Below are positions 33,715 to 43,311 of a stretch of DNA of 64,000 nucleotides, piece after piece (the stretch's first letter is position 1; each line of letters opens with the position of its first letter). The notes below the pieces were generated by a model, which saw nothing but the letters and a program-made list of their open reading frames with translations, made no database searches and was not told the origin of the DNA. This stretch comes from an uncultured Alphaproteobacteria bacterium (GTDB lineage Bacteria > Pseudomonadota > Alphaproteobacteria > Rhodobacterales > Rhodobacteraceae): positions 1-64,000 of the forward strand of contig CACAMI010000001.1 in NCBI GenBank assembly GCA_902533625.1, read 5' to 3'. The position numbers and the translations under genes were made by a program.

Positions 33715-34623
33715 ATGCCTGAGATAGACGTTATTGGAACCAGTAATAATAATTTGATATCAGATGCTTCCGACCAAACATTTATGGCAGAGGTTGTAGA
33801 GGCATCTCAAAATTTACCCGTTATAGTTGATTTTTGGGCTCCTTGGTGCGGTCCATGTAAGACGCTTGGCCCAATTTTGGAGAGCGAAGTTAAAGCACGA
33901 AACGGCAAAGTTAAACTAGTTAAGGTAAACATAGATGAAAATCAGGGCATAGCCTCTCAACTTAGAGTTCAATCTATCCCAGCTGTTTTTGCATTCTCTG
34001 CTGGTCAGCCTGTAGATGGGTTTATGGGAGCACAAACAGTATCCTCAGTTAAGGAGTTCTTTGAAAAAATTCAGAAGAAATTTGGTTCTAGTGATGAAGA
34101 GGAAAAAAATCTAATAGAGCAAGGAGAAATAAATCTGGAGGAAGGCCTGATAGAAGAAGCAATGACGGCCTTTAAAACTGCTGCGGAAAAAGATCAAACC
34201 AATCCTCTAGCACATAGTGGAATAATTTCTTGTTATCTAAAAGCGTCCAATGTTACTGAAGCTAAGGTTTACCTTGAAAATTTAAATGACGAAACGCGAA
34301 AAAAACCTGAAATTTTAAAGATGGTTGCGAAAATTGAATTGCTTGAAAACTCAGAGGATCTAGAGGAAGTATCTGTATTAAAAAAACGACTGGACAGCAA
34401 TCCAAAGGACCTTAAAAACAAATTTGATCTTGCTATTGCCTTAAATGCAAACTCGCAACCAGAAGAATCAATTCTACTACTATTGGAAATTTACAGGGAA
34501 GATAGAGATTGGAAAAATGGGGCTGCAAAAAACCAACTTACTAAAATATTTGAATCTTTAGGACCAGAAAACAATTTTTCTATTAGTGGTAGACGGAAAC
34601 TTTCTTCCCTTATGTTCTCTTAA
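33715..34623 (+). CDS. Thioredoxin-TPR protein (YbbN/CnoX-like co-chaperone)
   Basis: A two-part protein of about 302 aa: an N-terminal thioredoxin domain with a complete WAPWCGPCK active site (Cys 45 and 48), then a C-terminal TPR-like helical region. Such proteins act as redox-regulated holdases that pass clients to GroEL or DnaK. Unlike E. coli CnoX, which lacks the second Cys, this one keeps the CGPC pair and could be a real oxidoreductase. The track start at 33697 is less likely than ATG 33715, which has GGAGA 6-9 nt upstream. It begins a likely operon with the LON-domain and Trm112-like genes. Confidence 0.9.
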   Translation: MPEIDVIGTSNNNLISDASDQTFMAEVVEASQNLPVIVDFWAPWCGPCKTLGPILESEVKARNGKVKLVKVNIDENQGIASQLRVQSIPAVFAFSAGQPVDGFMGAQTVSSVKEFFEKIQKKFGSSDEEEKNLIEQGEINLEEGLIEEAMTAFKTAAEKDQTNPLAHSGIISCYLKASNVTEAKVYLENLNDETRKKPEILKMVAKIELLENSEDLEEVSVLKKRLDSNPKDLKNKFDLAIALNANSQPEESILLLLEIYREDRDWKNGAAKNQLTKIFESLGPENNFSISGRRKLSSLMFS

Positions 34624-34641
34624 TTTTACTATGCAATTGTA

Positions 34642-35289
34642 ATGAGTTTTAATCCTGAAAATATTCCTCTTTTTCCCTTAACTGGAGCATTGCTTTTACC
34701 TAGATCCAGACTTCCTTTAAATATTTTTGAACCTAAATATCTCGAAATGATCAAAGATTCTTTAAAATCCGATCATCGACTTATAGGTATGATACAACCC
34801 TTGGAAAATCAAGAAAGAAACTCAAGCTTTAAAGATATTGAAAAGTTTTACAAAATTGGATGCGCAGGAAAAATTACTTCGTATGATGAAGTAGACGATG
34901 GGCGCTATATGATTACACTAACAGGATTTAGCAGATTTTTTCTTATTGACTTGAAACAAAATCAATCATCATATTTGCTGGCAAAAATTGATTGGTCAGA
35001 TTTTTCAATTGATTTAGGAAATAACCCAGCAAAAGAAATGCCTAGTACTGATCCGTTTTTTAGTATTATTGGAGATTATTTTTCTTCAAATAACATTTCT
35101 GCAGACTGGAGTAATTTGAAAAAAGCAGATCAAGAAACTTTGATTAATTCACTTTCAATTTTGTGCCCTTTTGAAAGTTATGAAAAGCAAGCTCTGTTAG
35201 AAGCCTATAGTCTAGATGATCGGAAAAAGGTTTTGACTACCTTAATGGAAATCTCGTCTCAAAAACAAGGAACTGATATAATTCAATAG
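34642..35289 (+). CDS. LON substrate-binding domain protein
   Basis: A 215-aa protein consisting only of the LON N-terminal (PUA-like) domain: IPLFPLTGALLLPRSRLPLNIFEPKY is the canonical opening. There is no AAA or protease domain, so it is the stand-alone ATP-independent form found across alphaproteobacteria; the molecular function is not established. It sits 18 nt after the thioredoxin-TPR gene and 20 nt before the Trm112-like gene, an order conserved in alphaproteobacteria, which suggests a shared transcript. Confidence 0.9.
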   Translation: MSFNPENIPLFPLTGALLLPRSRLPLNIFEPKYLEMIKDSLKSDHRLIGMIQPLENQERNSSFKDIEKFYKIGCAGKITSYDEVDDGRYMITLTGFSRFFLIDLKQNQSSYLLAKIDWSDFSIDLGNNPAKEMPSTDPFFSIIGDYFSSNNISADWSNLKKADQETLINSLSILCPFESYEKQALLEAYSLDDRKKVLTTLMEISSQKQGTDIIQ

Positions 35290-35309
35290 TTAAAAAGTAA
35301 GGGATTAAA

Positions 35310-35489
35310 ATGGAAAAAGAGTTTAATTATGATTTGCTTAAAATATTGGTTTGCCCGAAAACGAGAACAAGGCTGCGTTATGATACTGAAAAGCATGAAT
35401 TAATTTCAGATAGCGCTGGCTTGGCCTTTAAAATCAAAGATGGTGTTCCAATTATGTTATTAGAGGAAGCTAGAGAAATTAGTTCCTAA
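35310..35489 (+). CDS. Trm112 family protein (YcaR-like)
   Basis: A 59-aa ORF too short for the track; I translated it by hand. It starts [22 protein letters not shown], matching the Trm112/YcaR family opening (LLxILxCPxxkgxL), and contains the conserved IKDGVPIML. In eukaryotes and archaea Trm112 activates methyltransferases; the bacterial partner is unclear. Only one cysteine of the classical zinc set is present, so it likely does not bind zinc. Downstream of the LON gene, and convergent with purH with a 4-bp overlap. Confidence 0.88.
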   Translation: MEKEFNYDLLKILVCPKTRTRLRYDTEKHELISDSAGLAFKIKDGVPIMLLEEAREISS

Positions 35490-37081
35490 TGTGAAAAATA
35501 TCTAATTCCGGTAAAAATCATAGAAATATTTTTTTTATTGGCCTCTCTTATTATATCTTCATCATTTATAGAACCGCCAGGCTGAATAATTGCTTTCACT
35601 CCAGCGTTGCATAATTCAATCACTCCGTCTGAGAAAGGAAAAAATGCGTCGGAGGCCGCTACAGCACCTATCATATTATTTTCCATATTATTAGCTAAAT
35701 TTTCTGATTTAATAACGGCCATTCTAACACTATCAAGCCTACTAGTCTGGCCACCTCCTATCCCAATTGTTTGACCGTCTTTCACAATTATTATGGCATT
35801 AGAGTGTACATGTTTGATTATTTTCCAAGCGAAAATCATATCATTCAACTCTTTTTCGTTTGGCTCTAGATTTGTTACATTTTTAATCTTTTTTCTATCG
35901 AAAATAATACGATTTTCTTCCTGTAAAAGAATGCCTCCGGATATTTCCTTTGTAACCTTTGTAGAACTCTTATGATCCAATAAGCCAAAAGTTTCCAAGA
36001 GCCGCACATTTTTTTTCTCTTTGAAAATGTCTTTTGCTTCTTTTGATATTTTTGGTGCTATTATAACTTCAGTAAAAGTTTTTTTAATCTCACTCGCTGT
36101 AATGGCATCAAGAGTGGAATTTACAGCAACAATTCCACCAAAAGCTGAGGTAGGATCACAGCTGTTTGCTTTTAAATATGCTTGATGAAGTGTTTTCGCC
36201 TTAGCAACACCACAAGGATTTTTGTGCTTGACTATTACACAAGCAAATTCCTTTTCATCATTAAACTCCGAAATGATCTTAAAGGCACTATCAGCATCGA
36301 TATAATTATTGTAAGACAGCTCCTTTCCCTGAACTTTTTTTGAGGTTGCAATATTTGGCCCTTCCCTATCATATATCAAAAGTTCGGCTTCTTGATGTGG
36401 ATTCTCCCCATACCGAAGTTTTATTTCTTTTTTTATGCCTGACCTTATCCCTGCAATCCCTATGGAACCCCATTTTAGCCAATATTGAATATCAAAATCA
36501 TAATCTGAAACAGTCAAAAATGCCTTAATGGCCATTCTCTTACAGAAAGATGCTGAAATTTTTCCATGATTATTTTTTAACTCTTTTATTAGATCATTAT
36601 AATCATCTGGGTCAACAATCACACAGACGTTCTCATGGTTTTTTGCTCCTGCCCTTATAAGGGTCGGGCCTCCAATATCTATTTCTTCTATACAATCCGA
36701 ATAATTCTTTCCTGAAAAGACCGCTTTTCTAAACGGGTATAAATTAACTATAACGAGATCTATCTCACTAATGGCATGATCACGCAATTCTTGTAAATCC
36801 GCTGGATTATTTCTTCGGAAAAGTATTCCTCCATGTATCCTTGGATGAAGAGTTTTTACTCTTCCACCCATCATTTCTGGGAAACCAGTTACCTCGGAAA
36901 CGTCATTAATAAGAAAATTTTTGTCTCTTAAGAACGAAGCTGTACCCCCCGTCGAGACTATTTCCACGCCACAGGACACCAAATATTCCGCCAAAATATT
37001 TAAATTCTTTTTATCAGAAACAGAAATTAATGCCCTGGTCAATTTTATAAGCTTGGAATTTTTTAAATTTTTTTTATCCAA
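35486..37081 (-). CDS. purH: Bifunctional AICAR formyltransferase / IMP cyclohydrolase
   Basis: Catalyses the last two steps of IMP synthesis. The 531-aa protein has the MGS-like N-terminal cyclohydrolase domain ([36 protein letters not shown]). The C-terminal AICARFT domain carries the KHKNPCGVA catalytic motif and [15 protein letters not shown]. Full length. It overlaps the heparinase-like gene by 8 bp upstream, part of the alphaproteobacterial order rsmB-heparinase-purH. Confidence 0.97.
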   Translation of the reverse strand: MDKKNLKNSKLIKLTRALISVSDKKNLNILAEYLVSCGVEIVSTGGTASFLRDKNFLINDVSEVTGFPEMMGGRVKTLHPRIHGGILFRRNNPADLQELRDHAISEIDLVIVNLYPFRKAVFSGKNYSDCIEEIDIGGPTLIRAGAKNHENVCVIVDPDDYNDLIKELKNNHGKISASFCKRMAIKAFLTVSDYDFDIQYWLKWGSIGIAGIRSGIKKEIKLRYGENPHQEAELLIYDREGPNIATSKKVQGKELSYNNYIDADSAFKIISEFNDEKEFACVIVKHKNPCGVAKAKTLHQAYLKANSCDPTSAFGGIVAVNSTLDAITASEIKKTFTEVIIAPKISKEAKDIFKEKKNVRLLETFGLLDHKSSTKVTKEISGGILLQEENRIIFDRKKIKNVTNLEPNEKELNDMIFAWKIIKHVHSNAIIIVKDGQTIGIGGGQTSRLDSVRMAVIKSENLANNMENNMIGAVAASDAFFPFSDGVIELCNAGVKAIIQPGGSINDEDIIREANKKNISMIFTGIRYFSH

Positions 37082-38870
37082 TATTTTCCAATCCTATGTC
37101 TCTTAAATTTCCCGATCTAGAGGTTTGGTTTTGAAATTTCCATTCTACAAGTTCCCTATATTTTTTTTTATTTGAAGACACAACAATTTGTTTTGATTCT
37201 CTAACATTAATATCTCCTCGGCCAAAATATGCACTTTCAGCCAAAGATAAATCTCCACCTTTATGAGTAAAAAGCCATGTCTCCCCGTTCTTAAGCTTAA
37301 GAATTACAGATTTGTTTGTTTCCAAATGCCATGCTTCAACATCAGGATGTAAATGAAAATATAGCCTATAAGGAGTCTTTTTATTTTTAAAACCAGAATA
37401 AATTAATTCATCCGACCCAGATAAATTTTGCCCATCGAACGTTAGTTTAAACTTCCTTTTGTGTATAATACCAAAGCTTGATTCATAACAATTATGCTCT
37501 GAAATTAAAGTTTTTTCCTTCTGAGTTTCCTCCATTAAAATCTTTGTTGTCTTCTGACTTCTCCTAAACATTTTGTCTTCAGGACGAAGACTTCTAGGCC
37601 AAACTGGTATAAATTGAGCTTGGGATTGATCAGCTAGTTCCAAAGTTGAATGAGCATAAGTAGACCTATTTTGTCTTTCAATATAAGAGTCGTGTCTATG
37701 CCCAGAGCCACAGTTCACTATTATTTTTCGTAAGCCCGATGCAAATTCAAATGACAACAAACCTGCATGTGCTGTCCCCCTTCTATCATACTTGGGTGGT
37801 TCGCTTACATCTGCAATAATTGTTACATTTTTTGCCCTTAACTTACAAAAGCCCATATATATGCCATCTCTAATAACCTCCTTAGGATATTCTACTGACG
37901 ATAACACATTTAAATAAGGTTCCGACCCCCCATCAGAACCCATTGCTGCAACCAATCTCCCATTCTCAAACCTTACTGCTTTTAATGTTTTAGCAGCACG
38001 CATAACTGAAACGTCAATGAAGGACCCTTCTGCCGCACCATAAACTTTCAATTGTCTGCCATAGTTTCGCAACTTCTCTAAATAAACTAAAAATTCCAAA
38101 AGTTCTTCAGGATTTCTCGAATCTATCTCTCCGTGCTTGTTTATTAATCTTTTTGATTCACGACCAATTCCTTGGATAAATTGGCCTAAAATTTTGGTTT
38201 CTGCCCCTCGAAAGTATTCACAATAAAAAATAGCCATCTTTATAAAAAATTTGTCCTTACTTGAAAAGCTTATGGGCTTTAAAATTTTTATGAGGTATAA
38301 AGTCCTGCTTAAAATTGTCCTTACTTTTTCATTCAGAAAATTATAAAGTTGCTCTCCTCCAAAGGGAGGTTTTTCAAAAAGGTCTTTGTTTTCCACTAAA
38401 GAAATAGCCCTTTTTGATGCTACCTCAATACTCCAACCTGGACCCTTTCCACTGCCATATCTTGCTACCCACTCTAAGATCCAAGAGATTGCTATTTTTC
38501 TTGATATTGTTGAGTTTATTGATCTTAAATCATACAGCCAATCAAAACTATGTATTGATTTTTCAGAATGAATTGGCAATCCTCCCAAATCCCATAATTG
38601 GATTATGTTTGTTGTTTTTGCAAAACTATCTTTCGTGTCAATTTCATATATATAATCAGGAAGATATATTTTTGCTCCATCGATAATCACTACATTCTTT
38701 AGTAACATTTTAGCGTAAGTTGTGTTTCCAAGATTTAAAAATTTTAATTTTTTAATTTTTTTAACCTTAAAAGATTTAAAAAAAAATGTAGAAAGATAAA
38801 TTGTCTTTATTAGTAACACAGAAAAGTTTGATACAAACCTAACAAAATTTATGTAAAAATGAATGCGCAT
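37074..38870 (-). CDS. Heparinase II/III family protein
   Basis: A 598-aa protein with an alpha-toroid N-terminal half (WDLGGLPIHS, SFDWLYDLRS) and a C-terminal beta-sheet Hepar_II_III domain (YDRRGTAHAGLLSFEFASG, HLHPDVEAWHLE). Relatives are polysaccharide lyases, but in alphaproteobacteria this gene is fixed between rsmB and purH and may act on an envelope glycan; its substrate is unproven. No clear signal peptide is visible: the N-terminus has a hydrophobic stretch (FVRFVSNFSVLLIKTIYL) that might be an anchor. The start could be later than 38870. Confidence 0.85.
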   Translation of the reverse strand: MRIHFYINFVRFVSNFSVLLIKTIYLSTFFFKSFKVKKIKKLKFLNLGNTTYAKMLLKNVVIIDGAKIYLPDYIYEIDTKDSFAKTTNIIQLWDLGGLPIHSEKSIHSFDWLYDLRSINSTISRKIAISWILEWVARYGSGKGPGWSIEVASKRAISLVENKDLFEKPPFGGEQLYNFLNEKVRTILSRTLYLIKILKPISFSSKDKFFIKMAIFYCEYFRGAETKILGQFIQGIGRESKRLINKHGEIDSRNPEELLEFLVYLEKLRNYGRQLKVYGAAEGSFIDVSVMRAAKTLKAVRFENGRLVAAMGSDGGSEPYLNVLSSVEYPKEVIRDGIYMGFCKLRAKNVTIIADVSEPPKYDRRGTAHAGLLSFEFASGLRKIIVNCGSGHRHDSYIERQNRSTYAHSTLELADQSQAQFIPVWPRSLRPEDKMFRRSQKTTKILMEETQKEKTLISEHNCYESSFGIIHKRKFKLTFDGQNLSGSDELIYSGFKNKKTPYRLYFHLHPDVEAWHLETNKSVILKLKNGETWLFTHKGGDLSLAESAYFGRGDINVRESKQIVVSSNKKKYRELVEWKFQNQTSRSGNLRDIGLENIG

Positions 38871-38890
38871 TTTTTCTTTTAATTTTTATC

Positions 38891-40243
38891 CTAGGCTTTT
38901 TGTTTTTTTAATATAGCAATATAGAATCCATCGACACCGCCAATATCAATTAGGTAGTTAGGGTTTAATCTTATTCCACCCAAACAATCTGTCAAAGATT
39001 GCTTTAAGCCTAAATCATTATGATTTATTTTCTCAACACTATAGTTTTTATTACTCCCTAAAAAAACAGAAATTATTCTCTCTCCTTCCTCAGGAGAAAT
39101 TGAGCATGTTGAAAATACTAGATTTCCACCTGGCTTTACCCAATTGCTCACATGGTTTAAAAGCCTTTTTTGAACTTCAGAGAACGTCTTTATCCTTGAA
39201 ATTGGGTCTAGATATTCAATCTCTGGGTTTTTTCTTAATGTTCCAGTGGAAGAACAAGGGGCATCCAATAAAACAACATCATAAGGTATTTCTGGGGTAA
39301 AATCCAAAATATCCGAAATAATTATTTTTGAGCTTAATTTTGTACGTTCTAAATTCTGTTTTAAAATTTCCACTCTCCTTTTGGACCGATCTATAGATGT
39401 TGTCCTAGCGCCACCACTAACAAGTTGCATTGTTTTACCACCAGGAGCTGCACAACAATCTAGGACTTGTAGATTTTCTATATTCCCCAACAAAAGTACC
39501 GGTAGAGAAGCTGAAAAATTTTGGACCCACCATGCTCCTTCTTTATAACCTGGCATTTCTGAAACTTTTCCTATTTTCTGTAACCTTAAGGTGTTCGAAT
39601 TTCCTATCCTCTTTCCGCCGAGGAGTTTCTCCCATTTTTTCAGTTCACTTTCGTTTTTCACAGTCACATCAGTAATTGGCTCATTTCTAAATGCATGCCA
39701 TATTTTTTTCTGAATCTCTCTTCCATAAATTTTGATGCAATAATCAGCCAATTCTGTTTTGTTTTCTAGGTTATGGTCAAAAGTTGATGGATTTATTTTT
39801 GAAAGATCTTTTTTTGAAAATGAGCGAAGAACTGCATTAACAAATGCAACAGAATATTTATCTTTCATTTTAATTTTCGCCAATTTCACTGCATTATCAA
39901 CAGAGGCGTGTGGTGGAATGTTTTCGATTAAAATTTCTAGTGTTGCTATCCGTAAAATATTTAGCAATACCTTACTTGGCCTTTTCTTTACTAGCAAAGA
40001 TATTTGATGGTCTATTATTGGCAGATTTTTTATGACTGACTTTGCCAACCTATTAGCATGCGCCAACTTTTCTGGCCTTACTTTAGATAAATTAATTTCA
40101 TTGTTTAAAAAAAAATCGGAACACATTTTATTTTCAATAAATAGATGGTTTAGAATTTCTAGAGCTATAAACCGATCTAATATTTCTTGTTTTTTTGCTA
40201 CTTGAATTAAATTTGTAAAATAAAATTTCTTATTATTATTCAT
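38891..40243 (-). CDS. rsmB: 16S rRNA m5C967 methyltransferase
   Basis: SAM-dependent rRNA cytosine-5 methyltransferase. It has an N-terminal NusB-like helical domain (RFIALEILNHLF to about residue 140). The Rossmann part follows, with LDCCAAPGGKTMQL (SAM site), DAPCSSTGTLRKNPE (motif IV Cys) and FSTCSISPEEGE (motif VI Cys). The track start at 40288 adds 15 residues. ATG 40243 (MNNNKKFYF) fits the family length better, though neither has a clear Shine-Dalgarno. It is the first gene of rsmB-heparinase-purH. Confidence 0.94.
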   Translation of the reverse strand: MNNNKKFYFTNLIQVAKKQEILDRFIALEILNHLFIENKMCSDFFLNNEINLSKVRPEKLAHANRLAKSVIKNLPIIDHQISLLVKKRPSKVLLNILRIATLEILIENIPPHASVDNAVKLAKIKMKDKYSVAFVNAVLRSFSKKDLSKINPSTFDHNLENKTELADYCIKIYGREIQKKIWHAFRNEPITDVTVKNESELKKWEKLLGGKRIGNSNTLRLQKIGKVSEMPGYKEGAWWVQNFSASLPVLLLGNIENLQVLDCCAAPGGKTMQLVSGGARTTSIDRSKRRVEILKQNLERTKLSSKIIISDILDFTPEIPYDVVLLDAPCSSTGTLRKNPEIEYLDPISRIKTFSEVQKRLLNHVSNWVKPGGNLVFSTCSISPEEGERIISVFLGSNKNYSVEKINHNDLGLKQSLTDCLGGIRLNPNYLIDIGGVDGFYIAILKKQKA

Positions 40244-40318
40244 AGTTTTTATTGTTTGTGTTATGATTTTTATGTTATGTATTTCCAAATTGTACTTATA
40301 TGATATTTGGAAACTCTA

Positions 40319-40498
40319 GTGAAACAAAATAAGGCCTTAGATAAGAGGAAAATTGCTGAAAGAGCTCTTAAGGAAGCCGAACTTCGAAGAAAAGCTAATA
40401 AATTTCCGACAATGCCTAAAGAATACGGCGGGAGAGATGGGTTAGAGCCAACCCGCTATAAAGATTGGGAAGTAAAGGGAATTGTAAGTGATTTCTAA
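40319..40498 (+). CDS. Succinate dehydrogenase assembly factor 4-like protein (DUF1674)
   Basis: A 59-aa protein whose C-terminus GLEPTRYKDWEVKGIVSDF is the highly conserved SDHAF4/DUF1674 signature (G-PEPTRYGDWE-KG-DF). In eukaryotes SDHAF4 promotes maturation of the flavinylated SDH subunit, and bacterial members probably do likewise. The track uses TTG 40307; GTG 40319 is preferred because GGA lies 7 nt upstream and the length is normal. Single gene between divergent rsmB and rimP. A strong hairpin with a U-tract follows 65 nt after its stop. Confidence 0.86.
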   Translation: MKQNKALDKRKIAERALKEAELRRKANKFPTMPKEYGGRDGLEPTRYKDWEVKGIVSDF

Positions 40499-40562
40499 TC
40501 TTTTTTCTTGATAAAAAGAATTTTTATTCTATGTTAGGTCCCACAACTTAACATTTATGATG

Positions 40563-40585
40563 CGGGCTTCAGGCCCGTTTTTTTT
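40563..40585 (+). terminator. Rho-independent terminator/attenuator abutting the rimP start codon
   Basis: CGGGC (40563-40567), loop TTCAG, GCCCG (40573-40577), then eight T (40578-40585). The rimP ATG is the next base. As a terminator it would end the SDHAF4 transcript. It could also be an attenuator for the rimP-nusA-infB operon, since no ribosome-binding site can lie between the U-tract and the start. Confidence 0.8.
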
Positions 40586-41059
40586 ATGATTGACCTTATA
40601 GCAAAAAATAAAATTGAAAAAAAGATCCTTACCACAATTGAGGGCTCTGTGAAAACAATGGGCTTTGATATAATCAAAATAAGGTATGTGGAAGATGAAA
40701 ATTCATTGCTACAAATTTTTATAGATAACGAAAATAGTACTGTGAGTATCGATGACTGTGGGAAGGTTTCAAAAAAGGTTTCTTTGTTACTAGGTATAGA
40801 AAGTCCTATTGAGACAAATTATAGGCTTGAAATATCATCACCAGGAATAGAAAGACCTCTTACTAAGCTGTCTCACCTGGAAGAATTTATTGGTCACAAA
40901 ATATATGTTAAGACGCAAAAAAAGTTTCACAACAGAGATAAATTCAAGTGTAAACTGCTAGGCTTTAGCGAAAGTGAAATTTTTATTGAAGAAAAAAATG
41001 TTCAAAGGAATTTCAGTTTCGGTGACATAATAGACATAGAACTTCGTCCAGAAATTTAG
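40586..41059 (+). CDS. rimP: Ribosome maturation factor RimP
   Basis: Needed for 30S subunit assembly. The 157-aa protein matches RimP across its length: VKTMGFDIIKIRYV, LQIFIDNENSTVSIDDCGKVSK, and the conserved YRLEISSPGIERPLTK. First gene of rimP-nusA-ylxR-infB. The start at 40586 gives the normal N-terminus but immediately follows the U-tract of a terminator-like hairpin, so it has no ordinary Shine-Dalgarno spacing. Confidence 0.95.
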   Translation: MIDLIAKNKIEKKILTTIEGSVKTMGFDIIKIRYVEDENSLLQIFIDNENSTVSIDDCGKVSKKVSLLLGIESPIETNYRLEISSPGIERPLTKLSHLEEFIGHKIYVKTQKKFHNRDKFKCKLLGFSESEIFIEEKNVQRNFSFGDIIDIELRPEI

Positions 41060-41087
41060 TTCTTTATTAATTTTACTAGAGGAAAAA

Positions 41088-42698
41088 ATGCAAACTACAT
41101 CAGCAAACAAACTAGAATTACTACAAATAGCAGAATCAGTTGCCAGAGAAAAACTTATAGATCCAGAGCTAGTTATAGAAGCCATGGAAGAAAGTTTAGC
41201 AAAGGCAGCAAAATCTAGGTATGGAGCAGAATACGATATTCGAGCTAAAATTGATACTACCTCCGGGGAACTGAAGATGGAACGGTATAGAAAAATTGTC
41301 GATTTAGTTGAAAATCATTTCATAGAAATTACTTTAGAAGACGCTACAAAAATTCGTACTGATTCAGTAATTGGGGAAGATATTGTTGATAATCTCCCAC
41401 CATTAGACTTTGGGAGAATAGCAGCTCAGTCAGCAAAGCAAGTCATCACTCAAAAAGTTCGTGAAGCAGAAAGGGCTAGGCAATACGAGGAATTCAAAGA
41501 CAGGGTAGGCGAAATAATTAATGGACAGGTACGTAGGGTTGAGTATGGAAATGTTATAGTAGATCTCGGTAGAGGAGAGGCAATTTTAAAAAGAGACCAG
41601 CTTATAAATAGAGAACCTTTAAGAATAAATGACAGAGTTAGAGCTATAATTAAAGAAGTACGGGAAGAGACCCGAGGTCCACAAATATTTCTTTCCCGAA
41701 CGGCTCCAGAATTTTTATCTGAACTGTTTAAAATGGAAGTTCCAGAAATCTATGATGGAATAATTGAAATTAGAACTGTGGCCAGAGATCCTGGAAGTAG
41801 GGCTAAGATTGGAGTAATATCCCATGATACATCAATAGATCCTGTTGGCGCCTGTGTAGGCATGAGAGGCAGCAGAGTTCAGGCTGTTGTTAATGAATTA
41901 CAAGGTGAAAAAATCGATATAATTCCTTGGAATGAAGACGCACCGACTTTTCTTGTAAATGCCCTTCAACCTGCAGAAGTCTCTAAAGTGGTTTTAGATG
42001 AAGATGCCCAAAGAATAGAGGTTGTTGTTCCAGATGAACAGCTTAGCCTAGCCATTGGTAGAAGAGGACAAAACGTACGGTTAGCAAGCCAATTAACAGG
42101 TTTTGACATAGATATAATGACCGAAGCGGATGAAAGTGAAAAAAGACAACTTGAGTTTTCAGAAAGAACAAAACTTTTTGTAGAAAGGCTTAATATAGAT
42201 GAAATGGTCGCTCAACTTCTCGTTTCAGAAGGTTTTTCTACCCTTGAAGAAGTTGCATATGTAAGCTCTGAAGAAATTGCTTCTATCGATGGTTTCGACG
42301 ACACCACAGCTGAAGAACTACAAGCTAGGGCTCGAGAATCTTTGGAGGAGACAAATGCAAAATCATTAGCTCGTGCAAAAGAGCTTGGTGCTGACGACAC
42401 TCTTATAAATATTGAAGGCCTTTCCCCTCCCATGATAGAGGTTTTAGCGGAAGACGGAATAAAAACTCTAAAGGATTTTGCTACTTGTGCAGATTGGGAA
42501 CTTTCTGGAGGATACTCTACAGTCGATGGCAAAAGAGTTAAGGATGAAGGGTTATTAGAAAGTTTTGATATTTCTTTAATGGAAGCCAGAACCTTAATCA
42601 TGGATTCCAGACTAAAGTTAGGTTTAATTTCACAAGAAGATTATGACGAACAAATGGGCTCACAAGAACCGCCTGAAGAGATGACCGAGGAATCTTAA
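41088..42698 (+). CDS. nusA: Transcription termination/antitermination factor NusA
   Basis: RNA-polymerase-binding elongation factor. The 536-aa protein has the N-terminal domain with [14 protein letters not shown]1 ([21 protein letters not shown]), KH1 and KH2 ([35 protein letters not shown]), then two helix-hairpin-helix acidic repeats at the C-terminus, as in other alphaproteobacteria. It follows rimP by 28 nt. A good AGAGG ribosome site precedes the ATG. Confidence 0.97.
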   Translation: MQTTSANKLELLQIAESVAREKLIDPELVIEAMEESLAKAAKSRYGAEYDIRAKIDTTSGELKMERYRKIVDLVENHFIEITLEDATKIRTDSVIGEDIVDNLPPLDFGRIAAQSAKQVITQKVREAERARQYEEFKDRVGEIINGQVRRVEYGNVIVDLGRGEAILKRDQLINREPLRINDRVRAIIKEVREETRGPQIFLSRTAPEFLSELFKMEVPEIYDGIIEIRTVARDPGSRAKIGVISHDTSIDPVGACVGMRGSRVQAVVNELQGEKIDIIPWNEDAPTFLVNALQPAEVSKVVLDEDAQRIEVVVPDEQLSLAIGRRGQNVRLASQLTGFDIDIMTEADESEKRQLEFSERTKLFVERLNIDEMVAQLLVSEGFSTLEEVAYVSSEEIASIDGFDDTTAEELQARARESLEETNAKSLARAKELGADDTLINIEGLSPPMIEVLAEDGIKTLKDFATCADWELSGGYSTVDGKRVKDEGLLESFDISLMEARTLIMDSRLKLGLISQEDYDEQMGSQEPPEEMTEES

Positions 42699-42736
42699 TA
42701 ATATTCATATTTTTTGGAACTGAAAGGGAAGTTGTA

Positions 42737-43273
42737 TTGAATAAAGAGACTTGTGAAACTGAGGATCGGTTAAAACTAATATTAACTGAAAATGGAGAAT
42801 TAATACCTGACATATACAACAAGCTACCTGGAAAATGTTATTGGGTACGGTTTCATAGGGAAGATATAGAAAACATCATAGAAAAAAAAGCTTCTGTATC
42901 ACCAACTCACTCGAAAGCAACTATGTTCCAAACCTTATTCTTAAACATAGAAAAGCAGTTTAAGAAAAATATTTTTCTTAAACTATCTCTTGCTAGAAAA
43001 TCCGGTAATTTGATCTTTGGATTTGAAAAAGTAAAAATGGCATTAAAATCAGGAGATTCCAATATTTTATTCCATGCAAATAACGGCTCTTCTAAAGAAT
43101 TAAAACGTATAAAACCTAGATCTGTAAAATTAATCTTGGTAACTTTGTTTAGCTCCAGTGAATTGGGTAAAGTTTTTAATAGAGACAATGTTGCTCATTC
43201 ATGCGTACTAAAGGGTGGTTTAGCTAAATCTTTAATTTTAGACGTAAAAAAACTAGAAGGTATCCAAAATTAG
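42737..43273 (+). CDS. YlxR/DUF448 family RNA-binding protein
   Basis: A 178-aa protein with an N-terminal YlxR-like domain (LILTENGELIPDIYNKLPGKCYWV). A C-terminal L7Ae/L30e-like domain follows (KSGDSNILFHANNGSSKE), the fused form usual in alphaproteobacteria. The normal RxCixxR opening and GRGxWV motif are eroded: the N-terminus is short, and GRG is replaced by GKC. The start codon is TTG 42737 after AGGGAAG. It lies in the fixed position between nusA and infB, which secures the assignment despite the divergence. Confidence 0.82.
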   Translation: MNKETCETEDRLKLILTENGELIPDIYNKLPGKCYWVRFHREDIENIIEKKASVSPTHSKATMFQTLFLNIEKQFKKNIFLKLSLARKSGNLIFGFEKVKMALKSGDSNILFHANNGSSKELKRIKPRSVKLILVTLFSSSELGKVFNRDNVAHSCVLKGGLAKSLILDVKKLEGIQN

Positions 43274-43311
43274 TTATATACCTTTTTTAGAATTTATTAG
43301 AAAGTTTTTAA

